In this document: positions 9,614 through 18,766 of the stretch, piece by piece
Layout of the letters: each line of letters opens with the position of its first letter
Numbering within the stretch: the stretch's first letter is position 1
NCBI GenBank assembly: GCA_000722615.1
Contig: JOKI01000014.1
Coordinates: 62,189 to 126,188, forward strand
Direction of reading: 5' to 3'
Origin: Pseudorhizobium pelagicum
Lineage (GTDB): Bacteria; Pseudomonadota; Alphaproteobacteria; Rhizobiales; Rhizobiaceae
DNA length: 64,000 nucleotides
Program-made: the position numbers and the translations under genes
The notes under the pieces: model-generated
Told to the model about the DNA's origin: nothing
Database searches by the model: none
Seen by the model: the letters and a program-made list of their open reading frames with translations, nothing else

Positions 9614-10201
9614 ATGGAACAAGAACCTATTTTTAGAGCTATGCTGAAGGATCGGGTCAAGCGCAACCGTAAGGTGGCGAACAGACTTGGTAGGCTCTGT
9701 ATGTCTTGGAGCCATCTTGAGTTAGACCTAACTCTACTACTTCATCGCCTGATGGGAATTTCTGACCCAACCGTCAACAACACTATCCTTGGCGTGATGG
9801 GCCTTAGAGAAAAAATTCAAGCTCTCCATACGATTGGGTTTAAGCGCGCTCCATCTCCAGACTGGTACGCCTCATTGTCAAAAGTCCTCAACATGATCGA
9901 CAATGAACTAAGGCCGGAGCGCAACAGGATGATCCATGACTTCTGGATAACCGACATCGACGGAGATCTTCAAAGGTCGCGGCTAAACCCTAGGGTCGTC
10001 AATACTCAGTCGAGAGCAAAGGCCGTACAACTATCTGTAAATGCGAAAATAACGCCTGAATTAATGTCGCTTCTGTGCCAAAACATTGAAACAGCAAGCG
10101 TGGCAATCAATCTGATGAGCCATGATCTGAATGCGAAGCCATTTCAAGATACAGCTCGCGCAAAAAATCCTGCCCAGAATCAAAGCAAGGATCAAAATTA
10201 G
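9614..10201 (+). CDS. HEPN-like domain protein, putative ribonuclease
   Basis: This 195-residue, largely helical protein has no close family that I recognise. R103, N104 and H108 in PERNRMIHDFW form the R(N)x4H pattern that defines catalytic HEPN domains. An upstream helix (WSHLELDLTLLLHRL) fits the other half of the fold. HEPN proteins commonly act as toxin or antiphage RNases. The ATG at 9614 has GGAG six bases upstream; a TTG at 9602 is less likely. It is low-GC compared with its surroundings, which suggests acquisition. Confidence 0.55.
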   Translation: MEQEPIFRAMLKDRVKRNRKVANRLGRLCMSWSHLELDLTLLLHRLMGISDPTVNNTILGVMGLREKIQALHTIGFKRAPSPDWYASLSKVLNMIDNELRPERNRMIHDFWITDIDGDLQRSRLNPRVVNTQSRAKAVQLSVNAKITPELMSLLCQNIETASVAINLMSHDLNAKPFQDTARAKNPAQNQSKDQN

Positions 10202-10292
10202 CCAGAACCGTCATCCCGGCCGCAATCATTTCAGGCGTGATTTCAACCCCCTCAGTCTTGCCTGTGCCGGCCTGTCGCGAATCATTACCCAT
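10107..10292 (-). CDS. Small hypothetical protein, 61 residues
   Basis: This short frame overlaps the 3' end of the HEPN-like gene on the other strand. Its central part (EITPEMIAAGMTVL, then a DFLRELYLEM helix) has the look of small rhizobial and phage hypothetical proteins. There is no known function. The overlap of about 95 nt and the lack of a clear ribosome site make it uncertain. Confidence 0.35.
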   Translation of the reverse strand: MGNDSRQAGTGKTEGVEITPEMIAAGMTVLANFDPCFDSGQDFLRELYLEMASHSDHGSSD

Positions 10293-10466
10293 TTTGCACC
10301 GTGGTACGTCAAGTATACAACTGGGACAAAAATCCTACATCAGATTTCCGTCCCTCCAAAAACCTTCCAACAAAATCAATGCCGAGTGCGATTTCTCGCA
10401 GCTTCCACCGTCCCCGTGCTTCCTCTATGGGTGTATGAATAAATTCCTATTTTGCGAGGAGTTATC

Positions 10467-10880
10467 ATGCCCCAGGAGAGCCACCGCCCGCCGGAGCGAA
10501 GAGATCCGGATGTCCCCTTCGAGATCGTCTGGCAGCCGCCGCTCACCCGGCGCATGTCCGATCGCAGCATCTGCCGCATCGTGCGTCAGATGGTTTCCGA
10601 GCTGCTCCTGCTGCTCGGCGACCGCGTCATGGTGCGCCGCGACCGGCGAAGGCTGGCCTGCCATGTGCGGCAGATCTCCATGTATGTCTGCCACGTGGCG
10701 CTGCGCATGCCGCAGCAGGATATCGGCGCAGCCTTCGGCCGCGACCGCACCACGGTCAGCCATGCCTGCCACGTGGTGGAGGACCGGCGCGACGACCGAG
10801 TCTACGACGAATTCGTCTCGGCGGTCGAGCGCATCGTCGTCGCCGTCTTCGCCAGTTCCGAGGTCAGCGGCCATGACTGA
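10467..10880 (+). CDS. DnaA C-terminal-like helix-turn-helix protein
   Basis: A 137-residue protein with a domain like the DNA-binding domain IV of DnaA: an ISMYVCHVALRMPQQDIG helix pair followed by FGRDRTTVSHACHVVED, which corresponds to the DnaA signature. It has no ATPase domain, so it is a regulator-like relative and not an initiator. The ATG at 10467 follows GAGGAG. The stop overlaps the next gene by 8 bp, implying coupled expression. Confidence 0.8.
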   Translation: MPQESHRPPERRDPDVPFEIVWQPPLTRRMSDRSICRIVRQMVSELLLLLGDRVMVRRDRRRLACHVRQISMYVCHVALRMPQQDIGAAFGRDRTTVSHACHVVEDRRDDRVYDEFVSAVERIVVAVFASSEVSGHD

Positions 10881-11709
10881 TCGCGTGAAGACTGTGGCCG
10901 CCGGCCGGGACCTCTGCACGACGCCCGCCGAGCGGCGCGATCTTTTGCGGCTGCTGCGCCGGCTGTTGCGGGGACCGGTCGAGATGGGGGCAGGCGATGG
11001 CGCCGCCCTGCGGGTGGAGGGCGAGGACCTGTCGCTCGCCGCCGATCTCGTCGCCCGCGCGGTCCGCCACGGCCTCGTCGCTGCCTCCGGCGGTACGCTC
11101 TCCGCGACGCCGCAGACATCGGCCTTCCTGCGCCGCGCCATGCTGGCAGGCGAGGAGGCCTTTGCCGGCCAGCATCGGGTCGAGGTGCAGGAAACCGTCG
11201 ATGTCGAGGGTGAGCGCCAGGCCGTGCGCCGCAACCTCGCCGAATCGCCGCTCTCCCTCCTGTCGCGGCTGAAGGACCGCACCGGCGGCGCCTTCCTGCC
11301 CTCCGAGGCGATCGAGGCCGGCGAGCGTCTGGCGGCGGATTTCACGCGGGCGCAGCTGCAGCCGCGCGTCACCGCCAGCTGGGAGCCGCGGCTTTCGGCC
11401 CGCGGCAAGGGCGAACGGGGCGGCCAGGCGGAGCTTGCCGACAGCGCCATCGCCGCCCGCGAACGTTTCGCCCTGGCCGCGGAGGCCATGGGGCCGGAAC
11501 TCTCCGGCGTCGCCATCGATGTCTGCTGCTTCTGCAAGGGTCTGGAGACGGTGGAGCGGGAGCGGCAATGGCCGGCGCGCTCCGCAAAGCTGATGCTGCG
11601 CACCGCGCTTCTCGCGCTTGCCCGCCACTATGCGCCGCCGCCGCGCCAGAGCCGCAGGGCGAGCCACCACTGGGGTGCGGATGGCTACCGCCCGCCGATG
11701 CCCCGGTAG
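10873..11709 (+). CDS. DUF6456 domain protein
   Basis: A 278-residue alphaproteobacterial conserved protein. The C-terminal half (ESPLSLLSRLKDR, AGERLAADFTRAQLQPRVTASW, VCCFCKGLETVERERQWPARSAK) matches DUF6456, which usually lies next to the DnaA-like HTH gene as here. The frame extends far upstream but the ATG at 10873, coupled to the previous stop, is the sensible start. The role is unknown; the pairing suggests a DNA-related function. Confidence 0.85.
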   Translation: MTDRVKTVAAGRDLCTTPAERRDLLRLLRRLLRGPVEMGAGDGAALRVEGEDLSLAADLVARAVRHGLVAASGGTLSATPQTSAFLRRAMLAGEEAFAGQHRVEVQETVDVEGERQAVRRNLAESPLSLLSRLKDRTGGAFLPSEAIEAGERLAADFTRAQLQPRVTASWEPRLSARGKGERGGQAELADSAIAARERFALAAEAMGPELSGVAIDVCCFCKGLETVERERQWPARSAKLMLRTALLALARHYAPPPRQSRRASHHWGADGYRPPMPR

Positions 11710-11719
11710 GCCGGAGTTG

Positions 11720-12142
11720 TCAGGCCGCGGCCTTCAGCCGGGCCTCCTCGCGGATCCGTTTCACCATCGAGCGCAACCCGTTGGCGCGCTGCGAGGACAG
11801 GTGCTCGACGAGGCCGATGCGGTCGAAGATCTCGATCGCATCGGTCGAGACGATCTCGGAGGCATGCTTGCCGGAATAGACGGCGAGCACGATCGCCACC
11901 AGGCCGCGCACGATATGGGCGTCGGAATCGCCGGTGAAGGTCAGCACCGGATCGGCGCCGCCGTCCTCCTCGTGGCTGACGACCCAGACCTGGCTGGCGC
12001 AGCCCTGCACCTTGTTCTCCGGCGTGCGGTCCGCCTCCGGCAGCTCCGGCAGCGCCTTGCCGAGCTCGATGACGTAGCGGTAGCGGTCCTCCCACTCCTC
12101 GAGGTAGGCGAAATCGTCGATGATCTGGTCGATCCTGGCCAT
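11720..12142 (-). CDS. sufE: SufE-family sulfur acceptor protein
   Basis: A 140-residue protein of the SufE family, which takes persulfide sulfur from the cysteine desulfurase SufS for Fe-S cluster assembly. The active cysteine is C48 in VQGCASQVW. The C-terminal segment SSQRANGLRSMVKRIR is typical. The frame extends 51 codons upstream into the intergenic terminator, so the ATG at 12142 is chosen. No other suf gene is nearby. Confidence 0.92.
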   Translation of the reverse strand: MARIDQIIDDFAYLEEWEDRYRYVIELGKALPELPEADRTPENKVQGCASQVWVVSHEEDGGADPVLTFTGDSDAHIVRGLVAIVLAVYSGKHASEIVSTDAIEIFDRIGLVEHLSSQRANGLRSMVKRIREEARLKAAA

Positions 12143-12200
12143 CCGGTGCTCCCGTTCTGTCTTTGGCTGCATATAGGAAGGAAAGCCCGCCGCGTGAATG

Positions 12201-12231
12201 AAAAAAAACCGTGAGGAGCAAATCCTCACGG
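12201..12231 (-). terminator. Rho-independent terminator downstream of the DUF5330 gene
   Basis: On the minus strand CCGTGAGGA, loop TTTGC, TCCTCACGG is followed by eight T residues (seen as A at 12201-12208). It lies between the DUF5330 gene and sufE and should separate their transcripts. Confidence 0.85.
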
Positions 12232-12345
12232 TCCAGCAGGGGCTGAAGTTCAGGGGCAGGCAATCAGGCGCCGGCCGGGGCAATGGCCGGCGCAAGGGAA
12301 GGGGCGGACGAAGCGCTCAGGCTCCGTCGCCGGATGTCGGAAGGT

Positions 12346-12753
12346 TTAGCGCGTGGCAGGGCGCTTCTGCGGAAGCGGAATGCCGCCCGTGGAGACGGTG
12401 TCGGTGGAGGCGGTGGCAAGCGGCTTTTCCGGCATCGGCTGCGGGTCGGCGACCTGCGCAATGGCCGGCGTCTCGTCGGCGAACTGTTCGTCCAGAAGCT
12501 GGAAGGCCACCAGGGCACCCTCCCGGGCGCGCTCGCCGAGTGCCGCGAAGGTTTCGGCACCCTTGACGCAGACGTCAGGCTTTTCGACGCAGATGGCGCT
12601 GAGATACTGGAAGGCCTGGGCGGCGGCGCCCACGGCGTCCTGCACCTCGACCTGCGGCGCACCGTCCGTCTCCACGGCCGGACGGCCGCTGAAGTAGGAA
12701 AGCGCCACCAGCACCAGCCCAAAGGTTATACTGCTCTTGATCAGAAACCACAT
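12346..12753 (-). CDS. DUF5330 domain protein
   Basis: A 135-residue protein with an N-terminal signal or anchor helix (SSITFGLVLVALSYF). A soluble region with two cysteines follows (AICVEKPDVCVKG, about residues 54-60) and the tail is proline-rich. It matches DUF5330 of Rhizobiaceae and is probably periplasmic. The start at MWFLIKS is preferred to a GTG five codons upstream. No activity is known. Confidence 0.8.
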   Translation of the reverse strand: MWFLIKSSITFGLVLVALSYFSGRPAVETDGAPQVEVQDAVGAAAQAFQYLSAICVEKPDVCVKGAETFAALGERAREGALVAFQLLDEQFADETPAIAQVADPQPMPEKPLATASTDTVSTGGIPLPQKRPATR

Positions 12754-13206
12754 TGTCCTGTCCACCACCCGTAAAGCCCGGTCGGCCGCCGGGTCTCTCC
12801 CGGTCTTGGTGTCACCCTAACCCGAGGAAGCGAATCGCCCTTTGACAGGAACACTCGGCTTTTCTCCAGTTTTGAATAAAATTTGAACGATCGCCATTTT
12901 GGCGCATCGGCCGCGGCAGTCCTGCGAAATCTTGACCACCGATGTTAAGCATAATTGCGGCGCCCGCCCGGCAGTTCCCGCCTTCTTGCGGCAAGGCCCT
13001 GCCGCAAGTGTTAACAGGATCGGGAAAATGCAAGCAAATCCGTTGCTTACGCCCTGTTAACCATGATCGGAAAAGCGCCCGTTGGAGCGTTCCAAATCGG
13101 GATTCGACCCAATCCGGCACGCCTCGCAAGCCCCCCTTTTATCCTTTCCTTAAGTCGCCGAAGCCTAAAGTCCGAGGGTATTTCAGAGTTTGCGTCAGGG
13201 TCTTGC

Positions 13207-14757
13207 GTGCGCGTATTGAGTAACATTGCCGGGAAGGCGGTCGGGGAAGTCGACCGGGCCGCCGACCGTTGGCTGGAATGCCTCGGGCAGCCGGAAGAGG
13301 CCCGTGGCAGGAACGTCGTGCTGTTGCGCCGCGTCACGTTGAATGCCGGGGTCGCCGCCCTGCTGCTGCCGGCCGTCCTCACCACCCTGCTGCCCGTCTC
13401 CATCGCCCTGCCGGTCGGCGCCACCGTTGCGGTCTCCTCCTTCCTGATCGCCGCCGCCGCCACCTTCGGCCGCGGCGGACGCTCCACGCCGCCGGTCGCC
13501 TCCGCTGCCGCCGACGATCTCGTCTTTTCCGCCTGCCCGGGTCTGGCGCTGATGCTCGATCCGCATGGCCTGGTGATGAAGTGCGGCGGCCGCGACCGCA
13601 CCGAGTTTCCCGCAGCGCTGCACGATCCCTGCGGCCAGCGGCTTGCCGAACTGGTGCATGTCTCCGACCGCATCAGCCTCATGCATGCGCTCGACACGCT
13701 GCGCCAGGGGCAGGACGCCGCCTCCGTCATGGTTCGCGTCCAGCGCGTCTATAGCGCCGAAGGCCGCCAGTTCCTGCATGCCTGCCTGGAGATGACCGCT
13801 GTGCGCCGCGACGACGGCGAGCTCACCGCAGTCTTTGCTCAGATGCGCGACGTCTCCGGCGAAGAGGCGCTGCGCGACGAGGCGGCGCTGCGCGTCACCG
13901 AGGCCCGTTCGGCGCATGAGGCCAAGACCCGCTTCCTCGCCGCCGTCAGCCACGAGCTGCGCACGCCGCTGAACGCCATCCTCGGCTTCTCCGACGTGCT
14001 GGCCGGCGAATATTTCGGCCGGCTCGAGACCGACCGCCAGAAGGAATATGTCGGGCTGATCCGCCAGTCGGGCGCGCATCTGCTGGCCGTCGTCAACACC
14101 ATGCTCGACATGAGCAAGATCGAGGCCGGCCGCTACGAACTGCTCGCCGAGCCCTTCATGATCGGCGACGTCATCGAATCCTGCCGCGCCATGCTCGACC
14201 TGCAGGCGCGGGGCCGCGGCGTGACGCTGACGGCGCGCACCGCCAAGGGGCTGGGCGAAGTCACCGCCGACCGTCGCGCGGTCAAGCAGATCCTCATCAA
14301 CCTGGCCGGCAATGCCATCAAGTTCACCGAAAACGGCGGCGTCGTCTCGATCGACGCAGGCCTCGTCGGCAGTGACGTGGTGCTGACCGTCAGCGACACC
14401 GGCATCGGCATCCCGGAAAACAAGCTCGCCCTCATCGGCCAGCCCTTCATGCAGGTGCAGGACGACTATACCCGCCAGTACGAAGGCACGGGCCTCGGCC
14501 TGTCTTTGGTGAAAGGACTTGTTGCATTGCACGGCGGACGGTTCCATATCGAGAGCCGCGCCGGCGAGGGGACCGTGGTGACCGTGACGCTTCCCGCCGA
14601 CGGTGCCGGCATCGAGGAGGCCGCGCTGGAACCCGCAGACCCCATGGTCGAATTTCCCCCGCGTCTGGTAAAACCCCTTCACGGGGAGAGCGCCGACGGG
14701 GCACAGAAGGACGAACAGGATACCGAGAATGACGCCGCCAAAGCGAAAATCGCCTAA
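13207..14757 (+). CDS. Membrane sensor histidine kinase, DivJ/PleC-like
   Basis: The 516-residue protein has two membrane helices near residues 40-95, a PAS-like sensor at about 110-220, a HisKA domain with H249 in AVSHELRTPLN, and an ATPase domain with NLAGNAIKF, DTGIGIP and GTGLGLSLVKG boxes. The H-box region resembles the cell-cycle kinases PleC and DivJ that act on DivK, but orthology is inferred only. The GTG at 13207 has AGGG seven bases upstream; an ATG at 13063 would add 48 poor residues. It overlaps the next gene by 29 bp. Confidence 0.85.
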   Translation: MRVLSNIAGKAVGEVDRAADRWLECLGQPEEARGRNVVLLRRVTLNAGVAALLLPAVLTTLLPVSIALPVGATVAVSSFLIAAAATFGRGGRSTPPVASAAADDLVFSACPGLALMLDPHGLVMKCGGRDRTEFPAALHDPCGQRLAELVHVSDRISLMHALDTLRQGQDAASVMVRVQRVYSAEGRQFLHACLEMTAVRRDDGELTAVFAQMRDVSGEEALRDEAALRVTEARSAHEAKTRFLAAVSHELRTPLNAILGFSDVLAGEYFGRLETDRQKEYVGLIRQSGAHLLAVVNTMLDMSKIEAGRYELLAEPFMIGDVIESCRAMLDLQARGRGVTLTARTAKGLGEVTADRRAVKQILINLAGNAIKFTENGGVVSIDAGLVGSDVVLTVSDTGIGIPENKLALIGQPFMQVQDDYTRQYEGTGLGLSLVKGLVALHGGRFHIESRAGEGTVVTVTLPADGAGIEEAALEPADPMVEFPPRLVKPLHGESADGAQKDEQDTENDAAKAKIA

Positions 14758-15724
14758 GAGCAAGAAAAAGGTTCAGGAACCCGGCATCCTGTTCCGCCTC
14801 TTCTCGGCGGCAGGACGCGCGGCTGGACGGCACCCCCGATTGCTTGTCGGGGTTTCCACCTTCGCCGTCGTCTTCGGCTCCATTGCCGCCAATGCGCTGT
14901 GGTACCAGCCGGGCAATCACCCTTCGCCGCTTCTGGCGACCCGTGATCCGCAGGATCCGAATGGCATTGCCGGTTACCGCCCGGCGCGCCGCAGCGAACC
15001 CGACACCGTGACCACCTTCCGCATCGCCCGCGAGGACGCGGCCGAGCCGGCACCCGCTGCCGTGCCCGCGCCCGTGGCGCCACCCGCCGTTGAGCATGCC
15101 GCGGCCACGCCGCAGCCGGACCTCTCGCCGCAGGAACTGATCGCCGAGGTGCAGCGGCAGCTGGCCCGCCGCGGTCTCTATCAGGGCGTCGCCGACGGGC
15201 TCGTCGGCCCGCAGACCACCGCCGCCATCCTCTTCTTCCAGGAGACCGAAGACCTGCCGCAGACCGGCGAGGCGACCCCCGGCCTGCTTGCGACCCTGCG
15301 CGAGGCGCCCGCCGCCACCGTCGAGACCGCCTCCGCATCCCCCGTCGCGCCGCTGCCGATCGAGGCGGTTGCCGTGCCGGCGGCACGGCCCGCCGAAGAC
15401 GTCAGCGCCGTGGTCGAGGATCCCGTCGCCGCGGCGATCCGCTCCTCCGAGCGCAGCCGCAAGCCTGCCGACAAGTCCGCCGACAAGCAGGCGCCATCGC
15501 CGTCGCGCGATCTCGGCCCCGATATCGCCGCTTCCGCCACCCTGGTGATCCAGATCCAGCGCGGCCTCTCCAACATCGCCTACAGCGACATCACGGTCGA
15601 TGGCGTGGCGGGCGCCCAGACCAAGGCGGCGATTCGCCGTTTCGAGAAGCACTATCGGCTGCCGGAAACCGGCGAGCCGAACGAGATGGTGCTGAAGAAG
15701 CTGAAGTCGATCGGCGCGCTTTAG
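14729..15724 (+). CDS. Peptidoglycan-binding (PG_binding_1) repeat protein
   Basis: A 331-residue protein with a basic start, a membrane anchor at about residues 37-55, a long Pro/Ala-rich linker, and two PG_binding_1 domains. The first is near 130-195 (QRQLARRGLYQGVADGLVG), the second near 270-328 (QRGLSNIAYSDITVDGVAG). It should sit in the inner membrane with the repeats in the periplasm. Its start lies inside the kinase gene, so the two are probably co-expressed. Confidence 0.88.
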   Translation: MTPPKRKSPKSKKKVQEPGILFRLFSAAGRAAGRHPRLLVGVSTFAVVFGSIAANALWYQPGNHPSPLLATRDPQDPNGIAGYRPARRSEPDTVTTFRIAREDAAEPAPAAVPAPVAPPAVEHAAATPQPDLSPQELIAEVQRQLARRGLYQGVADGLVGPQTTAAILFFQETEDLPQTGEATPGLLATLREAPAATVETASASPVAPLPIEAVAVPAARPAEDVSAVVEDPVAAAIRSSERSRKPADKSADKQAPSPSRDLGPDIAASATLVIQIQRGLSNIAYSDITVDGVAGAQTKAAIRRFEKHYRLPETGEPNEMVLKKLKSIGAL

Positions 15725-15852
15725 AATCCTGGGTTGCAGCCGAGCCGGCGCACAGCTTCGCGCAGGCCACGGCCGATAGCGTTTCCCCGTTCCCGTGCCC
15801 CAAGGCGCTCTCCGCCGCCGGGCACTGGTCGGGCCGCAATCGGAGAAGCAAC

Positions 15853-16545
15853 ATGGTTTCCGAAATCACCACCGTCCGCCTTTGGTCGCAGCAGACCGCC
15901 CTGAGGGTCTTCAAGGAAGTTTCCGAGGAGACTGCCTCACAGTCGTCGTCCCAATCGTCGGGCACCGCGCAAAGCTCGCTCGCCGACCTCCTGTTTTCCG
16001 GCAGCAACAGCGACGAAGCCGAAGACGACGATACCAGTCTCTCGCGGCTGATCGCCTCGCTGCAGCAGCAGGCCATGACCGGCGCGTCGGCCGAAGAGGC
16101 CGATGACGCGGCCAGCGACGGCGCCGTCGAGGATATCGAAAGCAAGGCCTTCATGAAGGCGCTCGTCGCCAAGCTGGAGGAACTGAAGGCCGCGAGCGGA
16201 ACCAGTGCGATGGCAGAGGCGATGCTCAAGGCGGTCGAGGCTGGTACGCTGACGGTCACCGACGCTGCGGCGGGCGAAACGGTCAAGGCCTGGAACCCGG
16301 CCGATGCCGATGCCAAGGCCAGCGAGAAGACGGCGGCGGCGACCACCGACTGGACCTCCTTCCTCAAGCAGCATCTGACCCGCGAAGGCAACGGTCTCTA
16401 CGTGCGCAACGACGATTCCAGCCATCAGGACCGGCTGACCGGCGAAAGCGCCTATTTCGGCATGATCGGCGAAACCTATTACTACCTGTCCTGGACGAAG
16501 GCGGGCGAGGCTGGCGCAGCGCCGGACACCACCGCTAACGTCTGA
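15853..16545 (+). CDS. Conserved hypothetical protein of rhizobia
   Basis: A 230-residue, acidic, Ala/Ser-rich protein without a signal peptide or membrane helix. The first 110 residues are low-complexity. The last part (WTSFLKQHLTREGNGLYVRND, then GMIGETYYYLSW) is the most protein-like and may be a small folded domain. No function is recognised. It lies between the peptidoglycan-binding protein and DUF1491. Confidence 0.65.
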   Translation: MVSEITTVRLWSQQTALRVFKEVSEETASQSSSQSSGTAQSSLADLLFSGSNSDEAEDDDTSLSRLIASLQQQAMTGASAEEADDAASDGAVEDIESKAFMKALVAKLEELKAASGTSAMAEAMLKAVEAGTLTVTDAAAGETVKAWNPADADAKASEKTAAATTDWTSFLKQHLTREGNGLYVRNDDSSHQDRLTGESAYFGMIGETYYYLSWTKAGEAGAAPDTTANV

Positions 16546-16558
16546 ACCGGTGCGGATC

Positions 16559-16583
16559 GGCGGCCGGGGTGACGGCCGCCTTT
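16559..16583 (+). terminator. Possible terminator hairpin
   Basis: GGCGGCC and GGCCGCC form a 7-bp stem after the hypothetical gene, followed only by TTT. It is a weak candidate. Confidence 0.35.
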
Positions 16584-16616
16584 GCGCCGGTGGCGCTTTC
16601 GGCTATGACATGTGCC

Positions 16617-16964
16617 ATGCGCATCCGTTCCGACATCTTCGTCAGTGCCCTGACCCGCCGCGTCTTTTCCGCCGGCGGCTTTGCCGCGATCGAGCACAAG
16701 GGCGCCGAGGAAGCGGGCGCCGTCTTCATCCGTCAGCGGTTCCGCGACGGCACCGAGACGCTCTTTGCCCCGGCGCCGCAGCAGGTCTTCGAGGAGGATG
16801 AGGTGATCGAGCGGCGGTTCGAGAAGCGGCTGGACCGGGTGGAGCCACAGGCGGTCGACGAGCTGATTACCCGCGAACGCAATTTCGACCGCGACCTCTG
16901 GGTTCTCGAACTGGAGGTCGAGGCCATCGACGGCCTCTTTGCGATCGTCGATACGACGGTCTGA
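16617..16964 (+). CDS. DUF1491 family protein
   Basis: A 115-residue protein with the DUF1491 pattern: MRIRSDIFVSALTRRVF, a strand pair with GAVFIRQRF, a FAPAPQ loop and the closing ERNFDRDLWVLELE. The ATG at 16617 is chosen because family members begin there; the frame extends 16 codons upstream. Its function is unknown. Confidence 0.85.
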   Translation: MRIRSDIFVSALTRRVFSAGGFAAIEHKGAEEAGAVFIRQRFRDGTETLFAPAPQQVFEEDEVIERRFEKRLDRVEPQAVDELITRERNFDRDLWVLELEVEAIDGLFAIVDTTV

Positions 16965-16967
16965 ACC

Positions 16968-17939
16968 TCAGCCGGCGTTGCGCAGGGGGAGAACGGTGCC
17001 CGTGCCGTTCGCCGCGACCTTGCCGGTATCCTGGTCCACTGCCGGATGAAGTTCCGAATCCCGGACGGTATAGCCGTCGGCGCGCCGCCAGGCCTCGATC
17101 CGCCGGCCGCAGTCGGCCTCGTTGAGCGAATTCCACAGGAACTGCCCGCGGCTCACGCCATTCGTCCGGGTGCCGAGGTGCGAGTAGAAGCGCTCCAGCA
17201 CGAAGAGCGCATCCGCCTCCTCCATGGCCAGCGCCTTCAGGGTGGTGGCCAGCTGCTGGCCGGAGATGTCGAGCATGATCCGCTCGGCAAGCCAGCGGCT
17301 CGCCGAAAGCGCGTCGGCCAGCGTCGTGGCGAACAGCCCGCCTTCGCGGTTGCGGGAGAAGCGCACGAGCAGCGCTTCCTGGACGGGGCTCAGCGTGCGC
17401 AGCCCCAGCCGGTCGTCTTCGGCGCGGTGGACATGGGCGGCCAGCGCCTTGATGCGCTGACGCAGCTGTTCCTCGCGCCATGCGCGCTCGTCGTCCTGCG
17501 CCTTTACCTGAACCGTCACCGGATCGGGCTCATCGGCTGCAGCCGTGTCGCGCTTGGCGAGCGGCCAGTCGTGGCGCAGGCTGACGAGGGTGTCTATGAC
17601 CCTGGGTGACAGGTCCTCGCGCAGCACGATGGCTTTCGCATGCGCAGCGCCTTGCGTGCGCGCGACGGTGATCAGCGTCTCGTCGTCCAGGCAGGGGGAG
17701 GAGGCGAGGAAGGGGGCGGCAATCGCGATCGGCTGGCAGGCGATGAAGAAGGCGACGGCCGGCGGCACTGTCCTGGATTGCGACAGCGCGGCCACGGCAT
17801 GCCGCCGGGCTTCCTCGCTGGAGGCGCTGAAGAGTGGGCCGAAAAGCTCTGCGAACTGCCGGAGCTCGGAGCGGGAGGGACGCGGAACGCTCTCGAAACT
17901 CGTTACAGTGGCAATCAACACCACGTCCTTCCTGCGCAT
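16968..17939 (-). CDS. DUF2336 domain protein
   Basis: A 323-residue helical-repeat protein of the DUF2336 family. N-terminal HEAT-like helices (SRSELRQFAELFGPLFSAS, RRHAVAALSQ) lead into a C-terminal half with SRWLAERIMLDISG and FVLERFYSHLG. The ATG at 17939 has GAAAGG nine bases upstream; a GTG at 17978 lacks a ribosome site. Some DUF2336 proteins are linked to surface or stress phenotypes, but nothing here shows a role. It is convergent with DUF1491, three bases apart. Confidence 0.8.
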   Translation of the reverse strand: MRRKDVVLIATVTSFESVPRPSRSELRQFAELFGPLFSASSEEARRHAVAALSQSRTVPPAVAFFIACQPIAIAAPFLASSPCLDDETLITVARTQGAAHAKAIVLREDLSPRVIDTLVSLRHDWPLAKRDTAAADEPDPVTVQVKAQDDERAWREEQLRQRIKALAAHVHRAEDDRLGLRTLSPVQEALLVRFSRNREGGLFATTLADALSASRWLAERIMLDISGQQLATTLKALAMEEADALFVLERFYSHLGTRTNGVSRGQFLWNSLNEADCGRRIEAWRRADGYTVRDSELHPAVDQDTGKVAANGTGTVLPLRNAG

Positions 17940-18314
17940 GGCCAAAGGCCTTTCAAGATCTCGAAACTGGTCCGTCACAGGCCAAACTCACGTTTACGCA
18001 ATACAAAACTCGTGGCAGCCCCGTCGGGAACGACAGGCGCCGGTCGCCGGAGACGGCGGGAAGAGCATCCCAGGCCGGCCTGCCCAAGACAGCCTGCCCA
18101 AGCCACCTGGATGGTAAACCAGATGGTAACAAGCCACGGTTAATGGGCTATGAATCGCCCATGACGCTGCACCGGAATGGAACGGCTGACCAGGCGATCA
18201 GGGGAGCCCTTCACCTCATCAGGCAGGCGTGATCGCCGCCAGTGTGAACAAAAAGCCACGCCGGGCGTTTTTGCTGTGGGAATGACGCAAATGCGTCGCC
18301 ACACTTTATTAGCA

Positions 18315-18330
18315 TTAACGAATGGTTTAC
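18315..18330. promoter_or_regulatory. CtrA-box-like sequence
   Basis: TTAA, seven bases, TTTAC. This differs by one base from the CtrA consensus TTAA-N7-TTAAC. It lies in the 580-nt gap between the DUF2336 gene and a small gene at 18568. The gap otherwise shows only weak hairpins and no convincing gene. Confidence 0.35.
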
Positions 18331-18567
18331 CGGTTACTGGCTCAATGACGCCAGTTCCGGAGACAACCCGGACGAAGCCGGGAAACGGGGGAACTCCCGT
18401 TTCGCGAGGAGCCGGTTCGGCGGTACCGGTCGTGAATGTCGTAGGCACCGGAATGGTGTGACGACGAGTAAGGCGCAGATGCCTCACATGAGGATGCGTC
18501 GGCCCACTTGAGGGCAGGGTGAAAGTGAGCCGTCATTCATCCGTCTCGAACCATCATGGAGACGAGC

Positions 18568-18756
18568 ATGGCAGAAATCGTAGTGCTGAACAGATGGCGT
18601 GACCAGCAGCGCCGCAAACCCGAAATCCACATCGGTCGCCAGGAGACGGCCGAGACGGCGCAACTGCTGATCTTCACGGGGGTTCGTTACGAGCGTCTGG
18701 AGACCGTGCCGCCGCAGAGAGTATCCGTCCCGGTCATGCTCCTCGAGCAGAACTGA
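18568..18756 (+). CDS. Small conserved hypothetical protein, 62 residues
   Basis: It begins MAEIVVLNRWRDQQRR and carries the short pattern LLIFTGVRYERLE, seen in small rhizobial hypothetical proteins. The ATG at 18568 has GGAG six bases upstream. There are no membrane helices. No function is known. Confidence 0.6.
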   Translation: MAEIVVLNRWRDQQRRKPEIHIGRQETAETAQLLIFTGVRYERLETVPPQRVSVPVMLLEQN

Positions 18757-18766
18757 AGGCCAGGGA

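Noticed and set aside
9140..10201. Possible CRISPR locus suggested by the Cas2-like protein.
   Set aside because: No spaced direct repeats, cas1 or effector gene is visible within several kilobases.
13195..14763. A 522-residue open frame antisense to the histidine kinase.
   Set aside because: The plus strand encodes a clear kinase with all its motifs; the antisense frame follows from codon bias.
18177..18461. A 94-residue frame in the 580-nt gap after the DUF2336 gene.
   Set aside because: Composition is irregular, there is no ribosome site, and it spans hairpin-like and CtrA-like sequence typical of non-coding DNA.
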